Assembly: GCA_032173965.1 (NCBI GenBank)
Contig: CM063294.1
Coordinates: 4,138,452 to 4,202,451 of the forward strand
Direction: 5' to 3'
Length of the DNA: 64,000 bases
From: Sitta carolinensis
Taxonomy: Eukaryota; Chordata; Aves; Passeriformes; Sittidae
Each line of letters starts with the position of its first letter. The stretch's first letter is position 1. A program made the position numbers and the translations under genes. Shown here in pieces: positions 49,224 through 62,000 of the stretch. The notes beneath the pieces were generated by a model. It searched no databases and was not told where the DNA came from. It saw nothing but the letters and a program-made list of their open reading frames with translations.

Positions 49224-52200
49224 GTAGGAGCAGCTGGCCCCCTCTGCCCTGGCCTGCACACAGGGCTTCCTTCCCCTCCTCACCTCTGGTTTGGAGCGTC
49301 TTGGGGAAGGTGGGGTTGGGTTTTGTTTGCCGAAGCGCTGCGTTCCTGCCCGGTTGTGTTTGCTCACGTTCTTCCCCAAAGCACCGTTAGCGCTGCACTG
49401 CTGGAGCAGGGAGTGCTCCTGCTGCTCTCTCCAGCTTGTGCAATGGCACGTCAGCAGACAGGGTGTTGTTAGAACTTAGTGGAACAAATGATTCGTTTTG
49501 GCCTGTGACTTACCCCCAAAAAATTGGGAAATTGAGAGGTATTATAAAGACATCGAGCACCGTAGTTATTATGTGCGTTTACTTGAAAACCGAGAAACTG
49601 GGAATTCTTCTAGAAAGCAAATATGTACCCAAAGTACATTTTCATCTGCAGATCTGCAAACTGTTCCCATTGGCAGCGATTCAGAAACTGCAGATTATGG
49701 CAAACATGTCTGAATTCAGCATGCATTCATTCAGGAGAGGGTTGGGGTGCAGCTCTGAACCATTTGGGGTGCTCAGTGACAGGAGTGTACTGCTTTAGAG
49801 AGCACTCAGATGATCCACTCTTTGGTGAACTAGGTAAGAAGCTCATTAGTGAGTGGTGGAGGTTAAGACATATCTGTATGTTCTCATAAAAACAGTTTTG
49901 GAGGATTGCTTAGCTTACCAGCAAGTACTTGAAGATGGAGCTATATTTATAGTGGAAAAGATGGATCAGTAGCCTCTCAGAAATGGAAATGAGGGTATAA
50001 AGCCTGTTTTTATGTCTCTCAGAGTGCCATGCCCATTTACAGCACTTCCAGGCAGGGTGATTTTATAGGTGCTGGAATTAAACTGCTGAACAAACAAATG
50101 ATGGTGTTGGGGCGAGTTTAAAATACAGGTTCCCAAGGCTGAGCTGAATTTTATGTCCTTTCAAATATATCTTTAATAACTGTAACCTTATAATTTAATT
50201 ACTTTGAAATGTCAGTCTCAAAACTATCAGAAACTCTGACCATAATTATCAAACCACAGACTTTACAGTAGTTTCTCAAATGTGAACTACAAATATAAGT
50301 ACTAAAAATACCAAATAATGCACTTGTCCCCATGAAATGAACCAAAGAAAAGAAATTATTTTGTGTATTAAACAGGATCAGAGAATTAAACCAGAAAGAG
50401 AAGCTGGATGTCTTCTTCATTCTGAACCTGTGATAAGAGTTACACTCATTTTCTCACAAGTAAACATGCAACTCTTAGGCAAGAGATCAGTAAATCTGTG
50501 ATCCAGGATATTAGATGTATTTCTGTGCTTCCTGTGTAAATATTAGATTGGTCCACTAGAAAGCTCGTGGTTTTGATATCCCAAAAGTCTCCATAGCTCG
50601 CTTTATCTGAACAGAAAAGGAGAAAAACTGTGTTGATTTGGAGTTGGTCTTTGCTCAAGCAGAAACTGTTGATGGTCGGGACAAGTGACAGTAGAGTTCA
50701 AGAAGCTCCAGGCCCTAGACAAACTCACCTTTGCTCATGAAAATACAAATATTTTGAAAGCCAGTGCATGACTGGGCAGCCTCACTGCACCCTGCTCCCA
50801 TTTCAGGGCGTGCTGAGCCCCAAACCCTGGCTCCCAGCGCCAGGAGCGTGCCCTGCTGGGCTGGGCACCCCGAGCTGCTGCCTGAAGGTCGTGCTCAGAT
50901 GGCCTCTGTGACCTCCAGGAACTTTTACATTAGGAAAATATTAAAAAGTAGTTTAACTTATTCTTGTTAAAAATATGTTTTTAGCCTATGCCTGAGCAGG
51001 AGGTTATGTCTCAGCAGAGCCAAGGAAATAAAAGTGTGTTATGTGCAAGTCATGCAAACTCAGCTCTGCTTTTTATTAACTTGCCCTCCCAGCTATGCAG
51101 TAGAGGAAAGGAATGTGCTGGGCTGAGGGCATTTTGCTATATGGATTTATAAATCAAATCCACAAGGGCAAAGTAATGAACTACTTAACTGCTAGGAACT
51201 AACACTGTTCTTATTAGCTCCTGCATTGATTAGCTTTGATCTATGCCATAGAAATGAATGGAAAATGTATACGTATTATGAAATAAATAGTAGAACAAAT
51301 TCTGGCTTGCTGACCTCTAAATCTAAAAGAGTAACATTGTTGCCTGTCTCATGAGCTCTCAGAGGAGCCACCTTTGTTTATTCTTTGTATGTTTTACCAT
51401 GAAGACGAATGTAACTCAGATATGTCACATTCCAGCCCCTGTCAGTGTCAGGAATTCAGGTGTGATTTCCTCTCTTGCTGTCCTAGGTAACTCCAAGGTA
51501 AAAACATGTATGGCATGTAGTTAGACATAAACATGAGGACAGAACAGGAGGACAATGGTCTCTTATTTAATCTTTGGCGTTTTTTCTTCCTGTGTATTTT
51601 CCCTCATTGCTGCCTGTGCCCTCCCAGTCAGTCCCTGGTGTCTCCACCATCAGCTCAGGACCAGGGCACAGCCCAGGTGCTGTCACCTGAGACCCTTCAG
51701 CCCCCATTTCTGCCCTGTTCTTACCCCTGCTGGTGCTCTGCAAGCCTTCAGAGTAAACAGTGAAGGTTTATAACTCGTGCAGGACAATTGAAAGCAGAGC
51801 CCTGGCTGGAGGGGATGTTTTCATCCCTAGTTCTGGTAACTCTGGAGCTCCACCTTCTCTTGGTCAAATTTAAACTTCTTCACTTCACTTTCAGGATGTT
51901 TCACAATTTACTCCTTCTTACCATTTATCATGTGGTAACAGAAGCTCTGTGCTCCTTTCTAGTACAGGACCAATTTTAAATTATTTTAAAATGTATTTCC
52001 TTGAAAATGACATAAAATTATTTTACATTCTTTACTGCCTGATATAAGTTAAGCCACTTTAAAGTGTTAGGTTTTATTTTTTACATATAAAACCCAATGA
52101 GTTTATACACTAATATTTGAAATGTAGCCATTTAAAAAATCACCATGTTTTAACTGTGAATACAACTGTGAATATAGCTGCCTAAATTAGCTTTCTGCAA

Positions 52201-52679
52201 AATCTCAACCATAAAATATTGATTGATTGGGACCCCAAATGTAATTAGTGTTGTTTTAGTCTGTGTTTGTTTTCCTGCTCACCCACAACCTTCACTACTT
52301 CTCTGGAAGATTTCTGCTACAAATATGAGGTTTATTAGATGATTTAAATATGGCCATGTGTATTTACCTGCATACATTTACATCTTTGCATATTTGGCTT
52401 TATTGCACTTTGCTGAGATAGCTCAGTGTTGATCATTCTTCTGGACTGAAATGGAAGAAAAGAAGTTTCGAACTCTTAAAATTAAGGATGGTAGAGCACT
52501 TTGCACCTAAATATTCCCATAAGCCTCTAGCTAAATCTGTCTTGTGTGTGGTTTTTATTTATGTTGTTGCATCTGCACTTTCATTCTTGTTATCAGCCAT
52601 GGAAATGTCAGGTTACAGTTCCCTGGGGTTGCTGTTGCAGGATTTCCAGAACTGAGAAAAGGAAAAATTGCTGAAAGCC

Positions 52680-52731
<52 letters not shown>

Positions 52732-52974
52732 CCCACTCCCTGGAGGTTCCCAACATGCTTTTTTCAGAGCATATGTTTGCATCTTCAGGAGAATATAAGC
52801 ATCATTGAGATTTGCCTAGCACTTGATTTAAGTCCTTAAAGCCTCTCTGATCCCTGGGAATCCCATGGTGTCATGCAGTGCACCTGCAGCCTGGGGGAGG
52901 CTGGCTGGGTGTGCAGGGGAGGGGTGAGTTTTGCACTCCAGTTCTGTGCTCATGCTCTGTGTTTGCCTCTGCAG
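49224..52974 (+). other. SLIT3: Intron between exons k and l
   Basis: This 3.8 kb intron contains a TA microsatellite at 52685-52730, 244 bp before exon l. Nothing else was recognised. The acceptor is TTTGCCTCTGCAG. Confidence 0.85.
52685..52730. repeat. (TA)23 microsatellite
   Basis: A 46 bp uninterrupted TA dinucleotide run is preceded by TATG. It is probably length-polymorphic. Confidence 0.95.
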
Positions 52975-53099
52975 AGCCAGTGGATCTCAGTGTTGTGGCC
53001 AAGTGCAACCCCTGCCTCTCCAGCCCCTGTAAGAACAATGGCACCTGCAGCAGTGACCCCGTGGAGCTTTACCAGTGCACTTGTCCCTTTGGTTTCAAG
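52975..53099 (+). CDS. SLIT3: SLIT3 exon l: first EGF-like module (5 of 6 cysteines)
   Basis: The exon has 125 nt, entering in phase 1 (AG completing GAG) and ending in phase 0 at AAG before GTAAGA at 53100. The product is [20 protein letters not shown], then [14 protein letters not shown] and CTCPFGFK. The spacing C-x2-C-x5-C-x5-C-x11-C-x-C fits the pre-EGF cysteine followed by EGF1, whose last cysteine must come from the next exon. NNGT is a potential N-glycosylation sequon. This exon starts the EGF array that follows D4. The exon completing EGF1 was not found in the remaining 10.9 kb. The frame is intact. Confidence 0.96.
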
Positions 53100-56000
53100 G
53101 TAAGATTCCAACTGAAGGACACGAGGAGCAGGAAGCTGCTCCCCATCACCTGTGGTTCTTGAATTGTTGTGCTGGGAGAAGTTAATTTTACAGGCACTGG
53201 GCTCTGAAGTTCCCCTGCTCAAGCAGGTTGTGTGTGAGTTTTCAGCTGTGCCCTGCCACAGGTTTCATCCTGTGCAGCTGGCATGGGTTTGCTTTGTGCT
53301 GTGACTACATGGATCATCCTGGGAACTCGCTCTGGTGGGCCCTGGTTTGAGCAGGGTGGTTGGGCTGGACAATCTCCAGAGGTCACTTCCAGCCATGGGC
53401 ATGTAGACATCCATGTAAAATGGCAGGTTGGTTTTATCCCAGCAAGATCACCATCTCATAGGCTCCCAGCCAGAAGGCAGGCAGTTCAGAGGAGAATTAA
53501 AGGCCAGTTTGGTCCGTGGTGGCAGAATGTTGATACCTGGTAGTTCACATCCACCTTCCACAGACTGGTGAGCAGGAGTGTTCCCTGACCAGACCCAACC
53601 CCTAAATCAGCTGTCTCTGAATTCAGAGCTCTCATGTCCACAGAGGGATCTGCAAATATGAATCCTGTGGGTTCCAGTCACTGGGAGCAGTGCCAGCTTC
53701 CTGATAGCACATTGGGAAATGGGGAAGGGTCACTGAGTAAAGCAGTTCCTTCAGCAGTGATGGATAACTCCCCTTGTTCACGCTGCACCGTGAGAGCTTA
53801 AGGACACCAGGGCACTCTCAGCTGGTGTAGCTGGAAATCCAGCTCAGGAGTCAGTAGCTGAAGGATTAAGGATAAGTAATAAATGAAGCATAGGATCTGT
53901 TCACAACCTGGGAGGTTTCAGGTGCTGTGCCCAAAATCCTGCAGATTGGGATTTTATTCGCCTCTTTGGATATTTCTTACAGTCCTGGTCAGTTGAAACA
54001 GATGCTCATAAAAAAAAAAAAGTAATAAGAATTACAGGGGAAAAAAGGAGGGCAAAACCAGACATTCATGTGGGAAGTAAGCATAAGTGTCCATGTGTTA
54101 CATTTCAGGTAGGATTTAGGAATTAATTAGTTCTGATTCTGTCACCATTTCCCTTCTCTGTTTTCCTGGGATGCATCCCAGAGTAATTGATAGATCCCTG
54201 AAACACGGAGAAAGGGAAAATATAAATCTTATTTCTTCTATTTCATCTCAGTGCTTTTACACTTAGTACTCACGAATAATAATTGTTCACCTAAATAATT
54301 GAAAAAGGCATTGGAAATTTCTTGTCATTAGGAATCTTTCTACCCATTGGCATATGCACCAGAAACTTCTCTGGGATTTAAAAGATGGTATTGTCAAAAA
54401 TCTGTTTATCTGAAACTATTTGATAACAATCTGTTTATCTCCTCAGGTTAATAAGAAAATGGTCATTTTATTTTGATTTTTAACATAGATTAGGTTGAAT
54501 TCTTCAGGTGGGAGCTTGAAAATTAAATTGTTTCAGAACTAGGAGGAGAACTCATAAGTCTTTGCATATACCTTACTCTGTAAGACATGTATCATGGATC
54601 CAGATTATTCTAAGTAAAAATGTGTTATGAGCATATCTGGGGTTTTTTTGGCCCTTAAATATTTTTTTTTTTTTTTTGCTGGTTGTTCTTTTGGTTTTTT
54701 GCACTATCCCTTATTCACAAAGTCCCTGGTACAGGTGCATTCATACTGCTAGGAGACATGTTTATGAAGGGAAGATTTATTAAAAAGAAAAATCAAGAAT
54801 AATCTTCTAGTTTATCAGCATGTTGTAGTATGCATTAAACCCCAGGATGTATTGTTTTCCTTGGAAGGATTTTGGTAAATGCTTGATGTGGCTCAGTTTA
54901 AACATCTCACAGAGCATCCAGCTTTTCTCCTCTCTCACACACTTTCTCAGGTGACATCAGTGTGTGAATGCAAAACCCAAACCCACTGTGAGCTCGCAAG
55001 CCCCAAACTGCCAGCCAGCCAAGCGTGGCAGAGAGCAAACAGGCCAGGCATGGCACTTGGAGCAGGGTCTAAAAACACTGGGTAACAGTTCAGGGAGAAT
55101 TGGTGGAAATTTAATAAGCAAAAAAAGAGCTGTGTGTCTTTACCACAGGTTTTTGAATAAAAATGAAATATGACAGGTCCAAATGCAAACCATATGAAAG
55201 GAGCACTCTATCTACCACGCAGTTCTCCACCAGAGATTCATGCTAATTCAATAACAATACCTTGCTTCCTTCTCACCAGCCAGCACCAAACAGCTCCATC
55301 CATCTGGAAGCTATTTCCCAGACCTTGATAAATTGCCCTAAATCTGCCCTCTCAGCATTTGTTTTTCCTTGTTTGATGTAGATTTTCAAAAAATCCTGCA
55401 TGGAAGAGTGCATCAATAAAGTGAAAAACCCACCCTTTTTCCAAATTCAAGCTGACAGCTTCATAATGCTCCCTGCAAAGGGACAGGCACTGCAAGCAGC
55501 TTTCTGGGGTTCCTGTGCTCATGCCAGCCTTCAGAAGAAAGCAGGGCAGCTAGCAGAAAGTCGCCTGAGTTGCCAGAGTGGTGCCTGATGGACCAGGATG
55601 CTCTCCCAGTTAACTGCACTCTCAGAAGCTTGTGGCCTGGTTTTCACTGATGGCGGTTCCATCTCTTACTTTCCATGCTCACAGAGATGTTTTTGCTATT
55701 GAATGTATACTTCGTGGGGCTTTTAGCAATTTTAGTGGTGCCCTTGATGGTTTGGGTAAACTCAAAAGTGAGACAAGTCATGGACCACCTGAGCTGTGAG
55801 GCCAGGGGTGTTTGATGAGGACAGGAACAGAGATTGCTCAATCAGGAACGGGCAAGGCTGAGCTGATAATGATCTTGGCTGCTGCTCTTTCCTTACAATG
55901 GGTGCTGAATGTGCTTGTTGAAGATAAGCCCTGGTCGAAACAGTGCTGTTGTGGCTGTACTTGGGGAGAAAGCCCCAGGGAGTGGGATGTGGCACCTCCA

Positions 56001-59000
56001 GCATCTGGCAGGCTCACGAGCAGGAGCTCCAGGGTGCAGCCAGTGCTGGCAGGAGCTGGCTCTCCATCTTATGAAACTCGTGTTTTCATTTTAAACACAG
56101 GCACAGGTGGCATTCTCCAGTCGGCTAGGGTTTTTTTTTCTCTTCTGCATAGCATTCTTTGAATGATTATTTAAATAATATGTGTGGTTTAGATTGGAAA
56201 GTCTGATTGTAAGTAGAGAGGTGGAGCTTTCTCCTGCTGGAAGTGCTACTGGCCACCTGCAAGAGCCAGTGTGTGAGTGCAGCTGCGGCTGGAAATAAAT
56301 AATGGGAACCTCCCAGTTCACTGTAGAGTGTGTGGCTTGTAAATATTCCCATTGATATTGCAAAATTGAGTCCATGGATGTTGGAATTCAAGAGATCAGT
56401 CAAACTTGCAATCAATAAGCCATTGGAGAAAACTTCACTTGAATAACTGTTACAAAAACTAAGGTGAGTGAAACCAACACTCCAGGAATTTTGTCATTGC
56501 TTTATTCTGAAAATGCCCTTTTGGAGTTTTTTGGCTGATTTTTTGTCTTTTGTACTTTCTTTTTCTTGAAATTGAGGTCGCAACAAATAAAGAATAATTT
56601 GCTTTTTTTCAAATAGATTTATTTATAGAACTGGGGAAAGAGTTTAAAATACATTTTTGTTTTGCTGAAATGAAAGAACACTGCCAAACCAGAACAGGAA
56701 GTGCAGTGCCTGCCTAGCAATCTCTACAGCCTCTCTGGTTGCTCAGGTAAAGGAGGCAGAGCTGCTGGAATGCAGATGTTTGTCCCCTCTGGGTTCTGCT
56801 GTCACTGAAAGCTGTCTGAAATGGAAAGTCAGCGTAGGTAAAATTGGCACAGCTCATATCCCACACTCCAGGCACCAGATGCTGATGCACGTCTGTGGCA
56901 GAGCTGCTCTGAATTTTATCCAAATCTCTTCACCTCCCTGTTGGGTTCAGCCAGTGTCCTGACTTTCCTTGCAGCCCTGCGGTGTCTTGAGGGTTCAAGC
57001 AATTTCACCAATCATCCAGAATGACAGATACAATTGGAAAAATCCTGGGTAAGGCTCTTGGGCTTTGGAGAGACAGCATTCTTTGCAGCCAGACTCTTGT
57101 GGTGGGAGGCATTACAGAATGATATTTAGTGAGGAAGCTGGCTCCAAAGTTCTGCTAGGAATTTGGCTCTTCCCTCTCCCCACCCCCCACGCCTGGTTTT
57201 TGTCCCAGGAAACAAGTTTAGAAGTGGAGGGTCTCAGAGCAGGATATCTCTGGGAAACGGGGGATTCACACACATCCCATGTTGTGCACTGATCCAAATT
57301 CCGTGCCAGCACTTGAGGGGGTCAGTGCAGCTGAGCAGGAGCTGCTGAGCACAGGGCTGACAGAAGGCTTTCTCAGCACTGCCAATGCCACAGGCTGTAC
57401 CCTGCCTTGTGGGGTGCCCCTTGCTTGGAGCAGGGGGAGTTTCTGTATTTGCACTTTGCCAGGTTCTGCAGTGTGGCACAGATAATCTGTGAGAGCCCTG
57501 CAGTGAGGGCAGACTCAGCCCAGAGCTCAGCGTGGCTGTGTTTGCTCACAGCTCAGGGAACAGAGACCATTCCCCGGGCAGTTCCTCAGTGATGCTCCCT
57601 TGGCTGGGGCTGAGTGGCTGTAACCCAGAGCAGAGTTTGGCTGCTGCTGGCTGAGCCTGTGCTGGTGCTCAGGCTGATCCTGTGTGCAAGTGTGGCTCTG
57701 TGTTTTTGTTTCCTTCTGTTAACACACACGGGGATCCCCATGTGCATCCTTCTGCACACAACTGAATCCCCAAGCTGGAATTGCACAGGGAGAAGAAACT
57801 GGAAGGGGCTGTGAGCAGCCTGCCCTCATCCCCACGAGCCAGGGAGCAAACTCCTGTCTCTGGCTCCTCGTGCTGCTCTTGCCCTGGCCTCTCTTCTGTC
57901 CCAGAGTCAGGGGGCACTGCAGTGTCAGCTCAGTGCCAAGATTTCCTGTAGAAGAAATCAGTGCAGCAACAGGCTGTTTGTGTGAGGTAGTTCTGCCTTG
58001 AACTTTCGTTCTAATAAATTCTCCTGGAGTGTGTGTTTATGTGATCTGGGGTGTTCTATTTTTGTTTGATCATTTTAACCATACTGAAAATGGTTATTAA
58101 TGAATGTCAAAGAAGCATTTTCCACTCGTAGTAAAATAAAAGAGAAAGCCTTTAGGGATGAGAGGTAATGGGTGGCCACATAAAATGAGTAGATCTGTAT
58201 TTTTGTGTGAATTTTTAGGGCACACACCAGTGTAAGCAGTTGGTGGTTATAATTTCATATAAAGCTCCTAAGGCAGAAAAAAATGCAGAAATCCCAATCT
58301 TTTCTTCCATGTGCTAGTTCTGTAAAATCTACCATGCAGCAGTCAGACTTATGTTACTTGCTTTTTTGCCCTTTCTGCTGTAGTAGGTATAAAGAAAATG
58401 GAGATTTACATATAGAAGAGCATAAAATGAAAGGCTTAGGGAGGGATTACCACCCCAACTGCTGGCTGAAGGTGTCAAGGAGGAACACACCCTCCCCAGG
58501 CCCTGTAAAAACCCACTCCTGTAGCATGGCACGCCCTAATGAGGGCTCTTAACAATAAAGCCAGCTCTGAAGAAGTATTCTGATTTTTGTTAGGCCAACA
58601 AGAAGGCAGATGTTGAGCAGCTTCAGGCATGCACTGTGTCTGAGGAGCTGCACTCACAGGTGGGCACTGTCACCTTCAGTCTGTTGTCAGCGTGGATTAT
58701 TCCCACTCTCTCTGGTTTTACCACTCTTTTCCTGGTCTAGTTCTAAATGAGTGACCAGACTTCCAATCTTTCTTTTCCCAGGGTAAAGGAGAAGTTTTTA
58801 TTGGCATTTAGTCTGAATTTCAGGCTCTTGTTCTTATGTTTGCCTGGTCCTGTTACACTAAATAAAAATTTTTCTTCCTCTGTGGTTTTTCTGCCTTTCA
58901 GGTGATTGCTGGTTCCTGTAACTCTGCTTAATCAAGTTCTGTTTAACCAGGTCTTAATTTTCTGCATCCCACCATTTCTGCATGATTGAACCAGTTGACG

Positions 59001-62000
59001 TAGTTGGCCACAGCTGAAAAGCCTTATTGTAAATTTCCTTGTGATTTTCTGTCATCTGTTATCCTTGAGGCTTTCTTGGCACTGAGTGTACTCCATGAAA
59101 TGGCTTTTGGGTTTCTTTTGTTGTCCAAGAACAGAGATTGTCCTGGGAGGTTGATTGCCTTATTTTCTCCTGTCCTTTGGAGATGATGGCATTGATGAAG
59201 TTGCTATAAGCAGGCTAAGATGAAAAGAAGAGCAAAGCCTCTCCTGTTAAGAGAACTGGTCTAATGCCAGACTCGTTTGGGAATTAGGTTGGGATTAGAT
59301 TAGTGTGCAGGGGTAAGTGCACAAACACTGCAGTGAGGTTGCCCCAAAGCTCTCTGACCCCCGTGGTCCCTGGGTCCCCTCCTCACACTGCTGGGAACCT
59401 CTGGAACAGATGTTGTGCTCTTCCCTCACACCGTGGGCATCTTTCACTTGTTTGGTAGTCGAAAAAATTCCTGTGCACGTTTGATTCAGAAATCACTGCT
59501 GCCTGCCTGGGTTAGCTGCCAGTTCAGCCCACTCTCAGATTGATTTCAGAAAGTATTGCTGGTGTCTCTGGGCTGGGAGACCTTGCAGGGGAAGGTTTGC
59601 AGATCTTCCACAAGCAAAACAGATTACACTGACATTTCTGCTGAAATAACATGTATTTCAGTGTGAGACCTTTTATCAGCAGAGAGCTGTTGCAAACCAA
59701 ATGCCTGCAATCCTTAACAAACAGGGATGAACCAGCAGAAGGTTCTTCCAAGGGACTGGGTCTCTTCCAGCATCTTTAGCTCTATTTATTTCAGAAACCC
59801 AGTGAGCTTTTTGGAGAGATTTTTCTAATCACATAATCTCTGCCTCATGTTAGGCTTCACTGAGTTTCTGTTTGGAATGTGTGCCTCCTCTCCAGGCAGG
59901 CTGTTCAGTAGCTTAAGTATTAAGCATAGTTAATTTAAAATACAGCAATTATATTTTATTTTTATTTCTTAAAACATATTGATAGGGTTTTTGTTATCTA
60001 TACAAATTTCCAGTCTTTATAACTTTCTCTACAGAATTCACATTGAAAAAGAGGCACAGACTTTGCATAGCCTGAAAGGGAAAGTTTTATTGCCACTGCA
60101 AAATGTACTTTAAAATAAATAGGCACTTAAGTATTTTGAAGGTACTACTAACCCCACTGTTCTCATTCATGAATACTGGTTGAATTAGAGACTACATAGG
60201 AAATATTCAGTGTTGGATTTACATCAAATACATTGGGTTGTATTTTATGTATAGAGTCAACCCTCAGCAAAATTAAGTATTTTCAGTGTCCCTAATTTTC
60301 TTCTGCATCTCCCAAAATGCTCACACAAGGGTCTGGATCCATCAGTTGTAACCTTGGAAGCTCTAGAGCACCTGTCCCATCCAGTTTGGCACCTCTGGAC
60401 TCATTTCAGACATGTGCTGCATGAACTGACTTGTGATGGATTAATGGCACATCTCCTGTCATTGATTAAAAGCCCAAAAGACCATTGAAACCCAAAGTGC
60501 TTATGTAAGGAGAGGTTTAGAAGGGCAATCAGGATTTGCATGGTAATTAATATAATTACAAAATAAACCTCAAATGTCCACAGAGAATTAAATTCCATAC
60601 TCATAGGAGAAGAACCAGATTTTTTTAAAAATAATATGATGAATCCTTGCACTTTGACTTTGACAGGCATATTCTCGATTACTAGCTGGAGAGGTAATGG
60701 AAGGTGTATTATGCCCTGGAGGGTCATAAATCTTTCTGATTGAAATAAAATGAGGCTTAAGAGAGCAGAGTTTGCCTAATTTGCCATAAATTGACAATAG
60801 TGATTTATTAACAAGGACAAGGAAGTCACTAAGAAGTGCTGCTGCCATGGCAAATTATTGTTTAATCAGATGCCAGATGAAGTTAGACTGGCATAGGAGG
60901 AAACTACACAGTGCTGAAGATGGTGGGCTTTAAATATTGTCTGTATTTTTACTTCTGATAGTAACACTGAGAAAGTTTGCAGAGGGAGCTAAAGCAGCTG
61001 AGTGGTGGGAGGGGCAGCAGAAGAACAATATCAGGGTCTCTTCTTTTCATAGCCTGCCTTCTGTGCCATTCAGCAAATAGTGTTTCTCAGGTTTATAAAC
61101 AGCAGACAATTCTGCTGTAGCAGGGATGTGTCAGTGTAAGTACAGCTGTATAAAGAGAGATGCTAAACTGAAAAAATAATTCAGATTGTGCTAGGTAAAT
61201 TTGGATTTATATTAAAAAGCTTTTATTCCAAACTGGAGGTGTTTGGAATAAATTGATTTTTCACGTTAAATTAATTGGCTTTTAAACAGCAGTCCTCAGA
61301 AGGCACATTTTTATTGCCCCACTGGGATGGGTGACTGAAATGAAAGGATTAATTCATCCCCACTGTGAGTGAGGACTTGTCCCCGAGGTGTGGGTGTCTG
61401 TAGCAAGGTCTGTGTTCAGAAGGAGGAGTCACAAGATTTTTGTGAACAACAGATGATCCAAATCTCTCAACTTCCACCTGGCAATCTGAAAGCAGTCTGA
61501 TCCAAAATTGCTGTGATATTACCCGTGCCTTGCCAAATAATTTGTATATATGCCTGAGCAGATGGATCTGACGAACGCCCTGCCAGCTCCTCTTCTCTTT
61601 GACCTTGCCAATGAGCATCAGAGGCATCTTTTACAGATTGAGGCTTAGCCATTATGGCCATGGCCAGAAAGAGCATAAACAAGGAGAACAGAGTCACCTG
61701 GATGTGCTGAAGAGCTTCACCCTGCTGTGTGTGCATAGCAGGGTGCCAGCTGTCTGCAGTGTGTGAATATCAGAGCAATCAGGAAATCAGTTTCAAATGG
61801 CCTCGCTGGTAAAATAACACTCCTTCCCAATGCTGTACTGCTTAGCCCTCCCTTTAAAAGAATCTGAGTTAATTTTGTATTTTGAAGTTAGTTCCATTCT
61901 TCACACAATGAACAAGATCTCCAATTGTTTGATAGCATTCCCATCCCAAAGCTGTTTGCAGGGATCCATCCAGTCCTCGTGTTGCAGTTAGCACCACGTG

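Noticed and set aside
9658..53099. Assignment to SLIT2 instead of SLIT3
   Set aside because: Residues at several diagnostic places ([39 protein letters not shown]) match SLIT3, and the intronic microRNA has the mir-218-2 type 3p arm.
54879..55173. Cysteine-containing stretch (VCECKTQTHCEL) considered as a further EGF exon
   Set aside because: Cysteine spacing does not fit EGF2 of SLIT3, and there is no match to the expected end of EGF1.
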